Shown: positions 1 to 8,267 of the stretch, piece by piece
Position numbering within the stretch: the first letter of the stretch is position 1
Layout: each line of letters starts with the position of its first letter
Source: Bacteroidales bacterium UBA6851
Lineage (GTDB): Bacteria > Bacteroidota > Bacteroidia > Bacteroidales > UBA932
Assembly (NCBI GenBank): GCA_002451795.1
Contig: DKDJ01000008.1
Location: forward strand, 1 to 64,000
DNA length: 64,000 nt
Direction of reading: 5' to 3'
The notes under the pieces: model-generated
Seen by the model: the letters and a program-made list of their open reading frames with translations, nothing else
The model's database searches: none
What the model was told of the DNA's origin: nothing
Position numbers and translations under genes: made by a program

Positions 1-30
1 TTCCACTCCGGCCCCACCATACAAATAGTC

Positions 31-598
31 ATGCCCGGCAGGAAGCACAAGATCATAAGAAAGACCATCATCATCCACATTGGAAGCGTCATTGATTCTT
101 TAAGAACGCATTTTTCACCAATTGCATTGGAATATATGGATTGCTCCGAATTCGTTTGTAGAGTTCTATATGCAGACGAACTCTCAAATACAGTATTACC
201 TTTAAACACTACTAAGGGCTTGTATGAATTTTTAAACCACTCGGATAAGTTTACATTTTCAGACCATACACCCAGGAGACATAGCCTTATGGAAGGGTCA
301 TGTGGGCATCGTTTCTGAAGTTTCTAAAGACGAAAGGTATAAACTAATACATGCTGCCAATCCAAAGTCAGGATCATTGGAAAACCCACATTTCACAACT
401 TCTAATGTATATGCGAAAGATTTCATTGGTTTCTTTCGACCAAAAACAGAAACAACTGACAATAATAAAAAAATGATTTATACAGCAGAGACTTCAATTG
501 ACCCAGCATTTATCTACGCAGAGTTCCACTCACCAGGTACAACATTAAAATCTGAGGCTCGTCCATTAAATACATTTAATCCTCTTTGTTATGAATAG
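31..598 (+). pseudogene. NlpC/P60-type peptidoglycan hydrolase, frameshifted
   Basis: Two overlapping reading frames together make one NlpC/P60-like cysteine hydrolase. The first frame (to about 270) carries the nucleophile motif DCSEFVCRVL. The second (from about 272) carries PGDIALWKGHVGIVSEV and then LIHA, the usual catalytic His and third polar residue. Removing one C from the CCC run at 271-273 joins them as SDHTPGDIALW, so this looks like a single-base insertion or a sequence error. The first frame is open to the window edge, so the true 5' end may lie outside; 31 is only the first ATG in view. The stretch is AT-rich compared with the rest of the window. The family cleaves peptide stems or peptidoglycan. 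The IGS...CS.FV layout resembles Rhs/T6SS amidase effectors, which is inference. The stop overlaps the next gene by 8 bases. Confidence 0.6.
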
Positions 599-1760
599 AA
601 TTTTGTTTAGTTGCTTGGTTTGTTTAGCCATAAGCGCCTCAATATTAGCTAATGACAGCACATATTATGTATCAGGGAATTGCTTGATACCGCTTCAAGA
701 GACCGACATTTCAATAAGCGAGGAACATTTGTCTTTCACTCTTAGGGATGATTGTTTCGTGGATGTGGATGTAAATTATGTTTTTTTCAATCCATCTGAT
801 AAGAAGAAAAACATAACTATGGGATTCGAGGCTGAAGCATCAAGTGGCGCCTATGACACTATATTCCAGCCCAATTCCGGGCACCCCTACATTAAGGATT
901 TTGCTGTAGTTTTCAATGGATTGGCGCTTCCTTATACAAATGGTATAGTAGTAAATTCGAATCACAATGATAGTTTGACTGTTTTTAAGCCAATTACAGA
1001 GTTTGACAGATATATCCCTTTCGAAAGATTTGATGAATTTGATGTTCCTTTCGTAGATGAAAGTGCATTATATGACATTAAGAATAATGAAATGGTATAC
1101 TACTCGTATGCTTATTATTTCAATTGCGTTTTCGAACCTGGCTATAATATCGTAAAGCACTCTTATAGATATCGCACTTCGCATGGGTCATCGTTTTCTT
1201 TCATGATTCCATACTGGCTAAAACCAGCGCAGAGATGGGAAGGAGGGAAAATAGATACATTTACTATGACTGTTCGAGCTGAAAACACAGCCAAACACTT
1301 CGGCATTTTGTCAGAAGCTTTCAGTGATAATGATTTTTATATCTTAGACGGAGACGGCAAAACTCGTAAGACGAGCCTTTACGACGAACATTGTACCGAA
1401 GTTTCTTTGCGCAATGGAACTGTCGCTTGTATTATCAAAGACCTTGAGCCGAAATATGATATGGAAATTTTTTCCGGAGATTATCTATATCGACAAGACG
1501 ACAAAGAATATCCCCTCGGAGAATTCTTTGACAGAAAATATGGATTAGGGGCACTGGAAAGAGCACAGAACACTGCTGAGGAAAAAAGAATAATTAGAAA
1601 TCTACCATACGCAAATCGCGGATATGTCTTCAAAGATGAGAGTCTAAGGCAATATTTTTCAAAAATATGGTGGTACATTCCAGATCCATTATGGGCGCCG
1701 TCAGACTCCGATTTTACTGACATCGAACATCGTTACATAAAGAATGCGTCCCGGCCGTAA
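591..1760 (+). CDS. Secreted DUF4424-like protein, possible immunity partner
   Basis: A 389-residue protein with a clear signal peptide (residues 1 to about 20, ending near SILA), so it is probably periplasmic or surface exposed. The central part reads as beta-rich, and the conserved-looking stretch FNPSDKKKNITMGFEAEA resembles DUF4424-type domains; I do not recognise a catalytic motif. Its ATG overlaps the stop of the frameshifted NlpC/P60 gene by 8 bases, which suggests translational coupling. A periplasmic protein coupled to a cell-wall hydrolase fits an immunity protein, but only position and export support that. Composition is AT-rich like its neighbour, in contrast to the core genes that follow. 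The stop codon lies inside a strong terminator hairpin. Confidence 0.6.
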   Translation: MNRILFSCLVCLAISASILANDSTYYVSGNCLIPLQETDISISEEHLSFTLRDDCFVDVDVNYVFFNPSDKKKNITMGFEAEASSGAYDTIFQPNSGHPYIKDFAVVFNGLALPYTNGIVVNSNHNDSLTVFKPITEFDRYIPFERFDEFDVPFVDESALYDIKNNEMVYYSYAYYFNCVFEPGYNIVKHSYRYRTSHGSSFSFMIPYWLKPAQRWEGGKIDTFTMTVRAENTAKHFGILSEAFSDNDFYILDGDGKTRKTSLYDEHCTEVSLRNGTVACIIKDLEPKYDMEIFSGDYLYRQDDKEYPLGEFFDRKYGLGALERAQNTAEEKRIIRNLPYANRGYVFKDESLRQYFSKIWWYIPDPLWAPSDSDFTDIEHRYIKNASRP

Positions 1761-1780
1761 ATAGCCGGGACGCATTTTCT
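1743..1780 (+). terminator. Rho-independent terminator overlapping a stop codon
   Basis: A perfect 13-base inverted repeat, AATGCGTCCCGGC at 1743-1755 and GCCGGGACGCATT at 1764-1776, with an 8-base loop, followed by TTCT. The TAA stop of the preceding gene (1758-1760) falls in the loop. It closes the accessory pair; the next gene is convergent. Confidence 0.8.
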
Positions 1781-1838
1781 ATGCGGTACACCCGTTCGGC
1801 TTCATTCATGCCAGGGGTGACTCGGTTTTAGATTATCT

Positions 1839-2897
1839 TTATTTCAAATCCTTGAATTTCAAAGAAGTAATCTTCGTAGGCTCGAGAGTCATCTCTTCCT
1901 TGAGCTTTGATACGACCTTGCTGTCTTCTACATTTTCGGCAATACGCTGCACCTGCTCCTGATTCTGAAGGATATTCACTACGGCCTCCTGAATCATCTC
2001 CTTAGGAAGATTGCTAAGTCCATACATTGCGTACTGATATGTAACGTAGGCCTCTGCCGCCTCATGAAGGTCTTTCTCATCGATCTTAAAGTCATACTTC
2101 TTCATGAGATAGCCACGCACGAGCTGCCACTTGAAGTCAGAGAGGAATCCATCGAACTCCTTGTCAATATCCTCCTTGGTAACCTTGCCCTGATTGGCAA
2201 CAAGAAGCCATCTCTTGAGGAACTCCTCTGGCAGAGTAATATTAGCCTTATTCACAACATACTCACGGATATCCTTGGAAAGTCTCCATTCAGCCTCATT
2301 CTTGAACTGAGCCTCAAGTCTATCGGATGCCTCTTTCTCGATTTCCTCGTCAGTTTTTTCTTCTTTTACAGATGGTTGCTCCTTATCATCCTTACCTTCC
2401 TCTGATGACTTGTTCTCTTCGTCCGCTTTTGCTTTCTCCTCGTAATATTTCTTAAGGTTCTCGACCATCGTAGTCTTATCCTTTGCGAAAACGCTTACGG
2501 TATAACTCGGAACTTTGTCATCCTTACCTACTTCAAGGCTGATTTCCGGATAAAGGCCAAGGTCAAACACGAATGTGAAGTCATTTCCGTCAACCCACTC
2601 AATTTCAGGCTGTTTTTCTGAAGAAAGCGGTTCTCCAATAACATGCAGTGAGTTGTCCTTGATATGAGAATCAAGAGCACCCGAGAGCACCTGATTGACG
2701 GCCTCTACAAGGCACTGCTCCCCGAAGATCTTCTTAATCATGGACATAGGAGCCATACCCTTACGGAATCCCTTGAAATCAGCGGTACGTTTGCGCTCTG
2801 CAAGCTTTTTCCTCTCAATTTCTGCGTAGTCAGCAGCCTCAACCTCAACGGTCAATTCAAGATTGAGATCATCAATTTTGTTTTGTAATACTTTCAT
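1839..2897 (-). CDS. tig: Trigger factor lacking the PPIase domain
   Basis: Ribosome-associated chaperone, 352 residues against roughly 430-450 for the usual three-domain protein. The N-terminal ribosome-binding domain is present, with the signature GFRKGMAP at residues 43-50. The C-terminal helical domain is also clear (ITLPEEFLKRWLL near residue 220 onward). Between them, where an FKBP-type PPIase domain of about 100 residues normally sits, there is only a Lys/Glu-rich segment at about 152-190. The protein should therefore bind nascent chains without prolyl isomerase activity. The ATG overlaps the 3' end of the upstream HD-phosphodiesterase gene by 26 bases, and it is the last gene of the gyrB run. 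The reading frame is intact, so the short form looks genuine rather than a truncation. Confidence 0.9.
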   Translation of the reverse strand: MKVLQNKIDDLNLELTVEVEAADYAEIERKKLAERKRTADFKGFRKGMAPMSMIKKIFGEQCLVEAVNQVLSGALDSHIKDNSLHVIGEPLSSEKQPEIEWVDGNDFTFVFDLGLYPEISLEVGKDDKVPSYTVSVFAKDKTTMVENLKKYYEEKAKADEENKSSEEGKDDKEQPSVKEEKTDEEIEKEASDRLEAQFKNEAEWRLSKDIREYVVNKANITLPEEFLKRWLLVANQGKVTKEDIDKEFDGFLSDFKWQLVRGYLMKKYDFKIDEKDLHEAAEAYVTYQYAMYGLSNLPKEMIQEAVVNILQNQEQVQRIAENVEDSKVVSKLKEEMTLEPTKITSLKFKDLK

Positions 2898-4923
2898 TGT
2901 TAATATTTTTATTCAATTTATTCTTTGGATAAACCACTCGCTCATGGTTGAGTTGTGCAAGATATTGCTTAAGTCCTTCTTTAAGAGCCTTTAACTCACT
3001 GATAGAAATATCAGCATCGTCAAACTGCCCCTCCTCCATTTTTCCTGCCACAATACTCTCCACAAAATCGGAGTAGATCCTGTCATTGTTACCTTTGAGC
3101 GTCCTTGAAGCCGCCTCAATGCTATCACACAACATCACCACTATCTGAGCCTTGGTTTCAGGCTTGTGTCCAGTATAACGGAATTCCGAAATCAAAGACG
3201 GATCCCCACCCTCTTTCAAGAACTGATTATAGAAGTACCGAACTACAGTCGTACCATGATGTGTATCTATAAAGTCTATAATAACTTTCGGAAGTCTGTG
3301 CTTCTGTGCTATTTCCACACCGTCAGAGACATGCCTAATGATATCTTTCGCACTCTGGACTGGAGTCAGACCACTATGATACTTGGCATCCGTTTTCACC
3401 ATGAACTCATTCTCAATAAAGCACAGCGGGTTGTTGATCTTACCTATATCGTGATAAAGAGCACCGGCACGCACCAGATCAGGATTAACATCTACAAGCC
3501 TTGATACCGCATCGGCCATATTCATGACCTGAAGAGAATGTTGGAAAGTTCCCGGGGCTTTCTGCTCCAACTCCCTAATAAGAGTATTTGAAGTATTGCA
3601 TAGTTCCGCTAGCCTTGAATTTGAGACCAGATTGAAAATCTTCTCAAACAAATACACTAGCGGATAACCAGCCACAGAAAGCATGGAACCGACAAACAAC
3701 GCCAATATTGCATACCACACACCCCCGGCCACCAGATCGGATGCCTTGAATCCAAGGAAAACTATGGTAACAATGGCGAAATTAATCATTGCTGCAAGGA
3801 ACTGCTTCCACCCCTGCTGAAAATACTTGAACAAGTATATCATCACTAGTCCGCCAAGCGCAAACATCACAAATAGCACAGCTCCTTCATTGGAAGATAC
3901 CAAAAGCGGAGTCAGTATTGAAATGTAGACTGGTGCTATCTGCCTTGGGCTCATAAAGGCCTGAAGCATAATCGCGAAAAGCGAATATGGCACCGCGAAC
4001 AAAATATTCTCATGATGCACAGCAAGCAGCAGCGTGAGAACAGAAGATAGCGAATAAAGGCTGATGATATAGTAATACCTATTGTCCGAAAAGACGGACG
4101 GGCAACTGAACGATATTACAAAATAGAGCAGAACCACCAATGCGGCTGAAAGCAAGATATTGCCCAGAATAACGAGTGCCGTAGGGCCGAGATATCCCAC
4201 ATTCAACTCAAGCTCTTTTTTATATGAATCGAGCATCTGTTCTATTTCGGATGTAACGATTTCCCCCTTAGAGACAATCAGTTGTCCAGCACGCACATAG
4301 CCAGACGTAGGAGAAATATCGTTTATTTCTTCAGCGTTCACGAGTTTTGTGGTCTGCTCATCATATATCACATTAGGGACTATAAGATCGTAAACCCCTT
4401 CCGCTTTAAGAAGAGAGTCTACATTGACATCGGACATCGCTCCCAAGTCAGATAGCAATTTGGCTTTCGCCTCCGACTGCTTATAGACTTCTGTAGAAGG
4501 AGTCTTGATGGCCCTCTTATCCCTCTGGATATATATGATATCAGACTGCGGAATATCGTCTTTCTGCTTGCGGCCTTCATCCTGGACAATGCCCTTTGTA
4601 TACAACGATCGCAACTCCGAGACAACGGCATTTTTCAGCTTTCCAAGATCCTTGCCCTGAGCGGCAGTCAAACTCCGGTTCATTGTAACGGATGAGAATC
4701 TATAGTATGGTACGACTCTCTCAGTATTGGAAGATAACTCTTCCCTTATCTGCTCCGCAGTCTTGTATATAGGGAAGTCGAACTCCGCGAACAGAGTCTC
4801 ATACTTCCATTCCCGTCCTTTCCTGTAATCATAGGCAAACTTCGAGTTTCTCGGCATAAGAATAGCGAGAAGCAAGAAGATAAGTCCTAAAGGAATAAAC
4901 TTTGACAGGGAAGGACGAGTCAT
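2872..4923 (-). CDS. 7TM-HD family cyclic dinucleotide phosphodiesterase
   Basis: A 683-residue membrane protein of the PgpH/YqfF family. Order: one N-terminal membrane segment, a long extracytoplasmic domain (about 45-240), seven hydrophobic segments (about 250-440), and a C-terminal HD domain. HD residues are intact: His in GTFQHSLQVMN, the HD pair in GALYHDIGKIN, DTHHG, and Asp in VVMLCDSIEA. Characterised members hydrolyse c-di-AMP; the substrate here is inferred from the family. I use the ATG at 4923, because the longer frame begins with a TTG two codons upstream. It starts 10 bases after the oxoamine synthase gene and runs into tig, so it lies in the gyrB operon. Confidence 0.85.
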   Translation of the reverse strand: MTRPSLSKFIPLGLIFLLLAILMPRNSKFAYDYRKGREWKYETLFAEFDFPIYKTAEQIREELSSNTERVVPYYRFSSVTMNRSLTAAQGKDLGKLKNAVVSELRSLYTKGIVQDEGRKQKDDIPQSDIIYIQRDKRAIKTPSTEVYKQSEAKAKLLSDLGAMSDVNVDSLLKAEGVYDLIVPNVIYDEQTTKLVNAEEINDISPTSGYVRAGQLIVSKGEIVTSEIEQMLDSYKKELELNVGYLGPTALVILGNILLSAALVVLLYFVISFSCPSVFSDNRYYYIISLYSLSSVLTLLLAVHHENILFAVPYSLFAIMLQAFMSPRQIAPVYISILTPLLVSSNEGAVLFVMFALGGLVMIYLFKYFQQGWKQFLAAMINFAIVTIVFLGFKASDLVAGGVWYAILALFVGSMLSVAGYPLVYLFEKIFNLVSNSRLAELCNTSNTLIRELEQKAPGTFQHSLQVMNMADAVSRLVDVNPDLVRAGALYHDIGKINNPLCFIENEFMVKTDAKYHSGLTPVQSAKDIIRHVSDGVEIAQKHRLPKVIIDFIDTHHGTTVVRYFYNQFLKEGGDPSLISEFRYTGHKPETKAQIVVMLCDSIEAASRTLKGNNDRIYSDFVESIVAGKMEEGQFDDADISISELKALKEGLKQYLAQLNHERVVYPKNKLNKNINNESITKQN

Positions 4924-4933
4924 TAGCAAGAGA

Positions 4934-6196
4934 TTACATTATGGTCATCGCAGCCAAATCATCACCGTCATAATAACCGGCATCCAGTTTGGCCTTAATC
5001 TCCTTAAATGCATTAAGCGTGTACTCAACATCTTCCATTGTATGGACAGCCGTTGAGACAATGCGGAAAATCACCATTCCCTTAGGGATAACAGGGTAAA
5101 TCACCACTGAGCAGAAAATCTTATAATTCTCTCTGAGGTCTTTAGCCATCTTCGTAGCCTGAGCAACTCCTCCCTTGATATGCACCGGAGTCACACAAGC
5201 CTCAGCCTCTCCAATATCGAAGCCCTCCTTGCGGAATCCGTCCTGGATAGCATGAGTTATAGCCCAGCATTTCTTTCTCAATTCATCCCCCTCTGGAGAG
5301 TCGATAATCTCCAAACGCTTGATATTTCCAAGCACAAACGCCATAGGAAGAGACTTAGCGTACATTTGAGAGCGGAGATTAGCACGAAGATAATTGATGA
5401 TGTAATGAGGGCCTGCCACAAAACCACCTATAGACGCCATAGATTTCGCGAAAGCGCCAATATAGAGATCCACCTCATCCATACATCCGAAGTGCTCTGA
5501 TGTTCCTCTTCCGTGCTCACCAAGCAGGCCGAAACCATGAGCATCGTCAATAAGGATACGGAACTGATATTTCTTCTTAAGCGCAGTGATCTTATCAAGA
5601 ATTCCAAGAGCACCAGTCATACCGAAAACGCCCTCAGTTATAAGCAGAACTCCACCGCCATTCTCTTCTGCCACACTGCAAGCTCGTGCAAGGACCTTCT
5701 CACAATCTTCAATATTATTGTGGCGATACTTGAATTTCTCTCCGATATGAAGTCTGATACCATCAAGAAGGCATGCATGGCACTCCGCATCATATACTAT
5801 AACGTCGTGGCGGGAAGTCAGGGCGTCAATAGTAGACACTATACCTTGATATCCGAAGTTAAAAAGAAATGCATCCTCCTTCTTTTCGAAGTCGGCAAGC
5901 ATTTTCTCCAGTTTCTCATGATATCTCGTCTGACCGCTCATCATTCTAGCGCCCATAGGGTAAGCGAGACCATACTGTGCAGCGGCCTCAGCATCAGCCT
6001 TACGTACCTCTGGGTGATTGGCTAGCCCAAGATAATTGTTAAGACTCCAGTTGAGAACCGGCATCCCGTTGAAAATCATATGAGGACCAAGTTCACCTTC
6101 AAGACGCGGATACATGTAGTATCCAAAAGCTTGTTCAAGATACTGGCCGATAGGGCCACCTGAATCTTTGTGTATTCTGTCAAATATATCTACCAT
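4934..6196 (-). CDS. Alpha-oxoamine synthase (serine palmitoyltransferase/KBL-like)
   Basis: A 420-residue PLP enzyme of the alpha-oxoamine synthase family (glycine C-acetyltransferase, 8-amino-7-oxononanoate synthase, serine palmitoyltransferase). Visible motifs: LNNYLGLANHPEV near the N-terminus, YDAECHACLLDG, the cofactor Asp and His in DDAHGFGLLGEHGRG, and the Schiff-base lysine in GAFAKSMASIGG. The family condenses an amino acid with an acyl-CoA. Bacteroidota often make sphingolipids, so serine palmitoyltransferase is a reasonable guess; no biotin or threonine-degradation genes adjoin it to favour the alternatives. The gene follows gyrB by 13 bases and precedes the HD-phosphodiesterase by 10, so it is probably cotranscribed with both. 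Confidence 0.75.
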   Translation of the reverse strand: MVDIFDRIHKDSGGPIGQYLEQAFGYYMYPRLEGELGPHMIFNGMPVLNWSLNNYLGLANHPEVRKADAEAAAQYGLAYPMGARMMSGQTRYHEKLEKMLADFEKKEDAFLFNFGYQGIVSTIDALTSRHDVIVYDAECHACLLDGIRLHIGEKFKYRHNNIEDCEKVLARACSVAEENGGGVLLITEGVFGMTGALGILDKITALKKKYQFRILIDDAHGFGLLGEHGRGTSEHFGCMDEVDLYIGAFAKSMASIGGFVAGPHYIINYLRANLRSQMYAKSLPMAFVLGNIKRLEIIDSPEGDELRKKCWAITHAIQDGFRKEGFDIGEAEACVTPVHIKGGVAQATKMAKDLRENYKIFCSVVIYPVIPKGMVIFRIVSTAVHTMEDVEYTLNAFKEIKAKLDAGYYDGDDLAAMTIM

Positions 6197-6209
6197 AATA
6201 TATCAAATA

Positions 6210-8222
6210 TTAAGCATCAATCTTAGCGTAATGTGCATTTTCCTCAATGAACTGCCTGCGAGGTGGTACATCATCACCCATGAGCATGGAAAACGTACGC
6301 TCTGCTTGGGCGGCATTGTCAATAGTAATCTTTCTGAGCCTACGTTTAGCAGGATTCATAGTGGTTTCCCACAACTGGTCCTCGGACATTTCACCAAGAC
6401 CTTTGTACCTCTGTACCGTGTAACCTTTGTCTGTCCCTTTACCCAAAGCAAGAGCAGCTTCCTCACGCTGCTGCTCTGTCCAGCAATAAACTTCCTCTTT
6501 CCCTTTCTTTACCAAGTAAAGCGGCGGAGTTGCAAGATATACATAACCGTTCTTTATGAGGTCAAACATATACCTGAAGAAGAATGTAAGAATAAGACAA
6601 GCAATATGAGAGCCATCCACATCAGCATCGGTCATAATCACAATCTTATGATAACGGAGTTTACTGAGATCCATGTGTTTCTCTCCATTCTCATCTTCCT
6701 GAGCCACGGTAACACCGAGCGCCGTATAAATATTCCTAATCTCCTCTGAATCAAAAGCTCTGTCTCCAGTGGCTTTCTCGACATTAAGAATCTTACCCCT
6801 TAACGGAAGTATAGCTTGCGTCTTACGGTCTCTACCCTGCTTGGCTGTACCACCTGCGGAATCTCCCTCGACAAGGAACAACTCACACTTTTCAGGATTC
6901 CTGTCAGAGCAGTCTGCAAGTTTTCCAGGCATTCCTCCTCCTGACATATAGCCCTTACGCTGCACCATCTCACGAGCCTTGCGGGCGGCATTACGTGCCG
7001 TAGCGGCAAGAACGACTTTCTCGATAATTAGTTTAGCCTCCTTCGGATGCTCTTCAAGATAAGCCTCCATGGCCGCGGAAGTAGCCTGAGATACGGCAGA
7101 AGTCGCCTCCGGGTTACCAAGTTTGGTCTTGGTCTGTCCCTCAAACTGAGGTTCTGCAACCTTCACGGAAATCACCGCAGTAAGTCCCTCACGGAAGTCC
7201 TCTGGAGCAAGGTCACCCTTGAACTTATCCAAGAGCTTGTTCTTCTCGGCATACTGCTTTAGCGAGCGGCTCAGTCCCATCTTGAATCCCTGCAGATGGG
7301 TACCACCCTCTATAGTGTTGATATTGTTGACATAAGAGTAGATTTTCTCCCTATATCCGTTATTGTACTGAAGCGCAATATCGATAGGGATAATCTTATC
7401 TGAATTCACGCAAATAGGGTCCGGAATCAAGGTTTGTGCATCTGCATCAAGATAGTTGATAAACTCGCTCAAACCCTTGGTTGAATAGAACTCCTCGCTG
7501 CGATAAACCTGCTTTCCTGTAGGCTTAGACTCGCCTGTTACTGGATCCTCAACGAATTCATCCACCAGCTCTCGCTTGTCGGTGAGGGTAATATGAATGC
7601 CCTTGTTAAGGAAAGCAAGTTCCCTTAGGCGTGCAGCCAAAGTATCATACTTATATACCGTTGTCTGAGTAAAAATCTCCGGATCAGGATGGAAAGTGAT
7701 AATAGTACCCGTATCATCGCACTCGCCTGTTACCTCCACAGGGCCCAACGGTTTTCCTTTGGAGTAGTTCTGTACAAATACCTTTCCCTCACGGTGTACC
7801 TCTGCCACGAGACTGTCAGAAAGTGCGTTCACACATGACACACCGACTCCGTGCAATCCTCCTGATACCTTGTAACTGGACTTGCTGAATTTGCCTCCGG
7901 CATGAAGCACCGTAAGAACCACCTCAAGTGCAGAGCGATGTTCTTTCTCATGCATACCAGTAGGAATACCACGTCCGTTATCCTTAACCCTTATAGAATT
8001 TCCTTCAAGAATCTGCACGTCAACAGTATCACAGAAGCCGGCCATAGCCTCATCAATACTATTGTCCACCACCTCGTAGACAAGATGATGAAGACCTCTT
8101 TCTGAGATGTCTCCGATATACATGGACGGACGCTTACGCACCGCCTCAAGACCTTCAAGAACCTGTATACTATTAGCGGAATACTGTTCTTCCGCCCTCT
8201 TCATATCTTCTTTTTCCATCAT
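6210..8222 (-). CDS. gyrB: DNA gyrase subunit B
   Basis: A complete 670-residue GyrB, the ATPase subunit of DNA gyrase, which introduces negative supercoils. The GHKL ATPase domain is at the N-terminus (RPSMYIGD, EVVDNSIDEAMAG, GGLHGVGVSCVNALS). The transducer domain follows, then the TOPRIM domain (LVEGDSAGGTAKQGRD, PLRGKILNVEKA, MTDADVDGSHI). The C-terminus has RYKGLGEMSEDQLWETTMNP. ParE is less likely given the PLRGKILNVEKA and QGRDRKTQAI context, but it is the alternative. A -7 promoter box at 8249-8256 sits about 27 bases upstream of the ATG. It is the first gene of an apparent operon with the oxoamine synthase, the HD protein and tig. Confidence 0.95.
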   Translation of the reverse strand: MMEKEDMKRAEEQYSANSIQVLEGLEAVRKRPSMYIGDISERGLHHLVYEVVDNSIDEAMAGFCDTVDVQILEGNSIRVKDNGRGIPTGMHEKEHRSALEVVLTVLHAGGKFSKSSYKVSGGLHGVGVSCVNALSDSLVAEVHREGKVFVQNYSKGKPLGPVEVTGECDDTGTIITFHPDPEIFTQTTVYKYDTLAARLRELAFLNKGIHITLTDKRELVDEFVEDPVTGESKPTGKQVYRSEEFYSTKGLSEFINYLDADAQTLIPDPICVNSDKIIPIDIALQYNNGYREKIYSYVNNINTIEGGTHLQGFKMGLSRSLKQYAEKNKLLDKFKGDLAPEDFREGLTAVISVKVAEPQFEGQTKTKLGNPEATSAVSQATSAAMEAYLEEHPKEAKLIIEKVVLAATARNAARKAREMVQRKGYMSGGGMPGKLADCSDRNPEKCELFLVEGDSAGGTAKQGRDRKTQAILPLRGKILNVEKATGDRAFDSEEIRNIYTALGVTVAQEDENGEKHMDLSKLRYHKIVIMTDADVDGSHIACLILTFFFRYMFDLIKNGYVYLATPPLYLVKKGKEEVYCWTEQQREEAALALGKGTDKGYTVQRYKGLGEMSEDQLWETTMNPAKRRLRKITIDNAAQAERTFSMLMGDDVPPRRQFIEENAHYAKIDA

Positions 8223-8248
8223 TTGGACTGCACTATGTTAAAATCCTA

Positions 8249-8256
8249 CAAATATA
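8249..8256 (-). promoter_or_regulatory. Bacteroidota -7 box upstream of gyrB
   Basis: On the minus strand the site reads TATATTTG, a full match to TAnnTTTG, 27 bases before the gyrB ATG. No good TTTG -33 element is seen at the expected 19-21 base spacing. Confidence 0.45.
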
Positions 8257-8267
8257 CTAAATTATTT

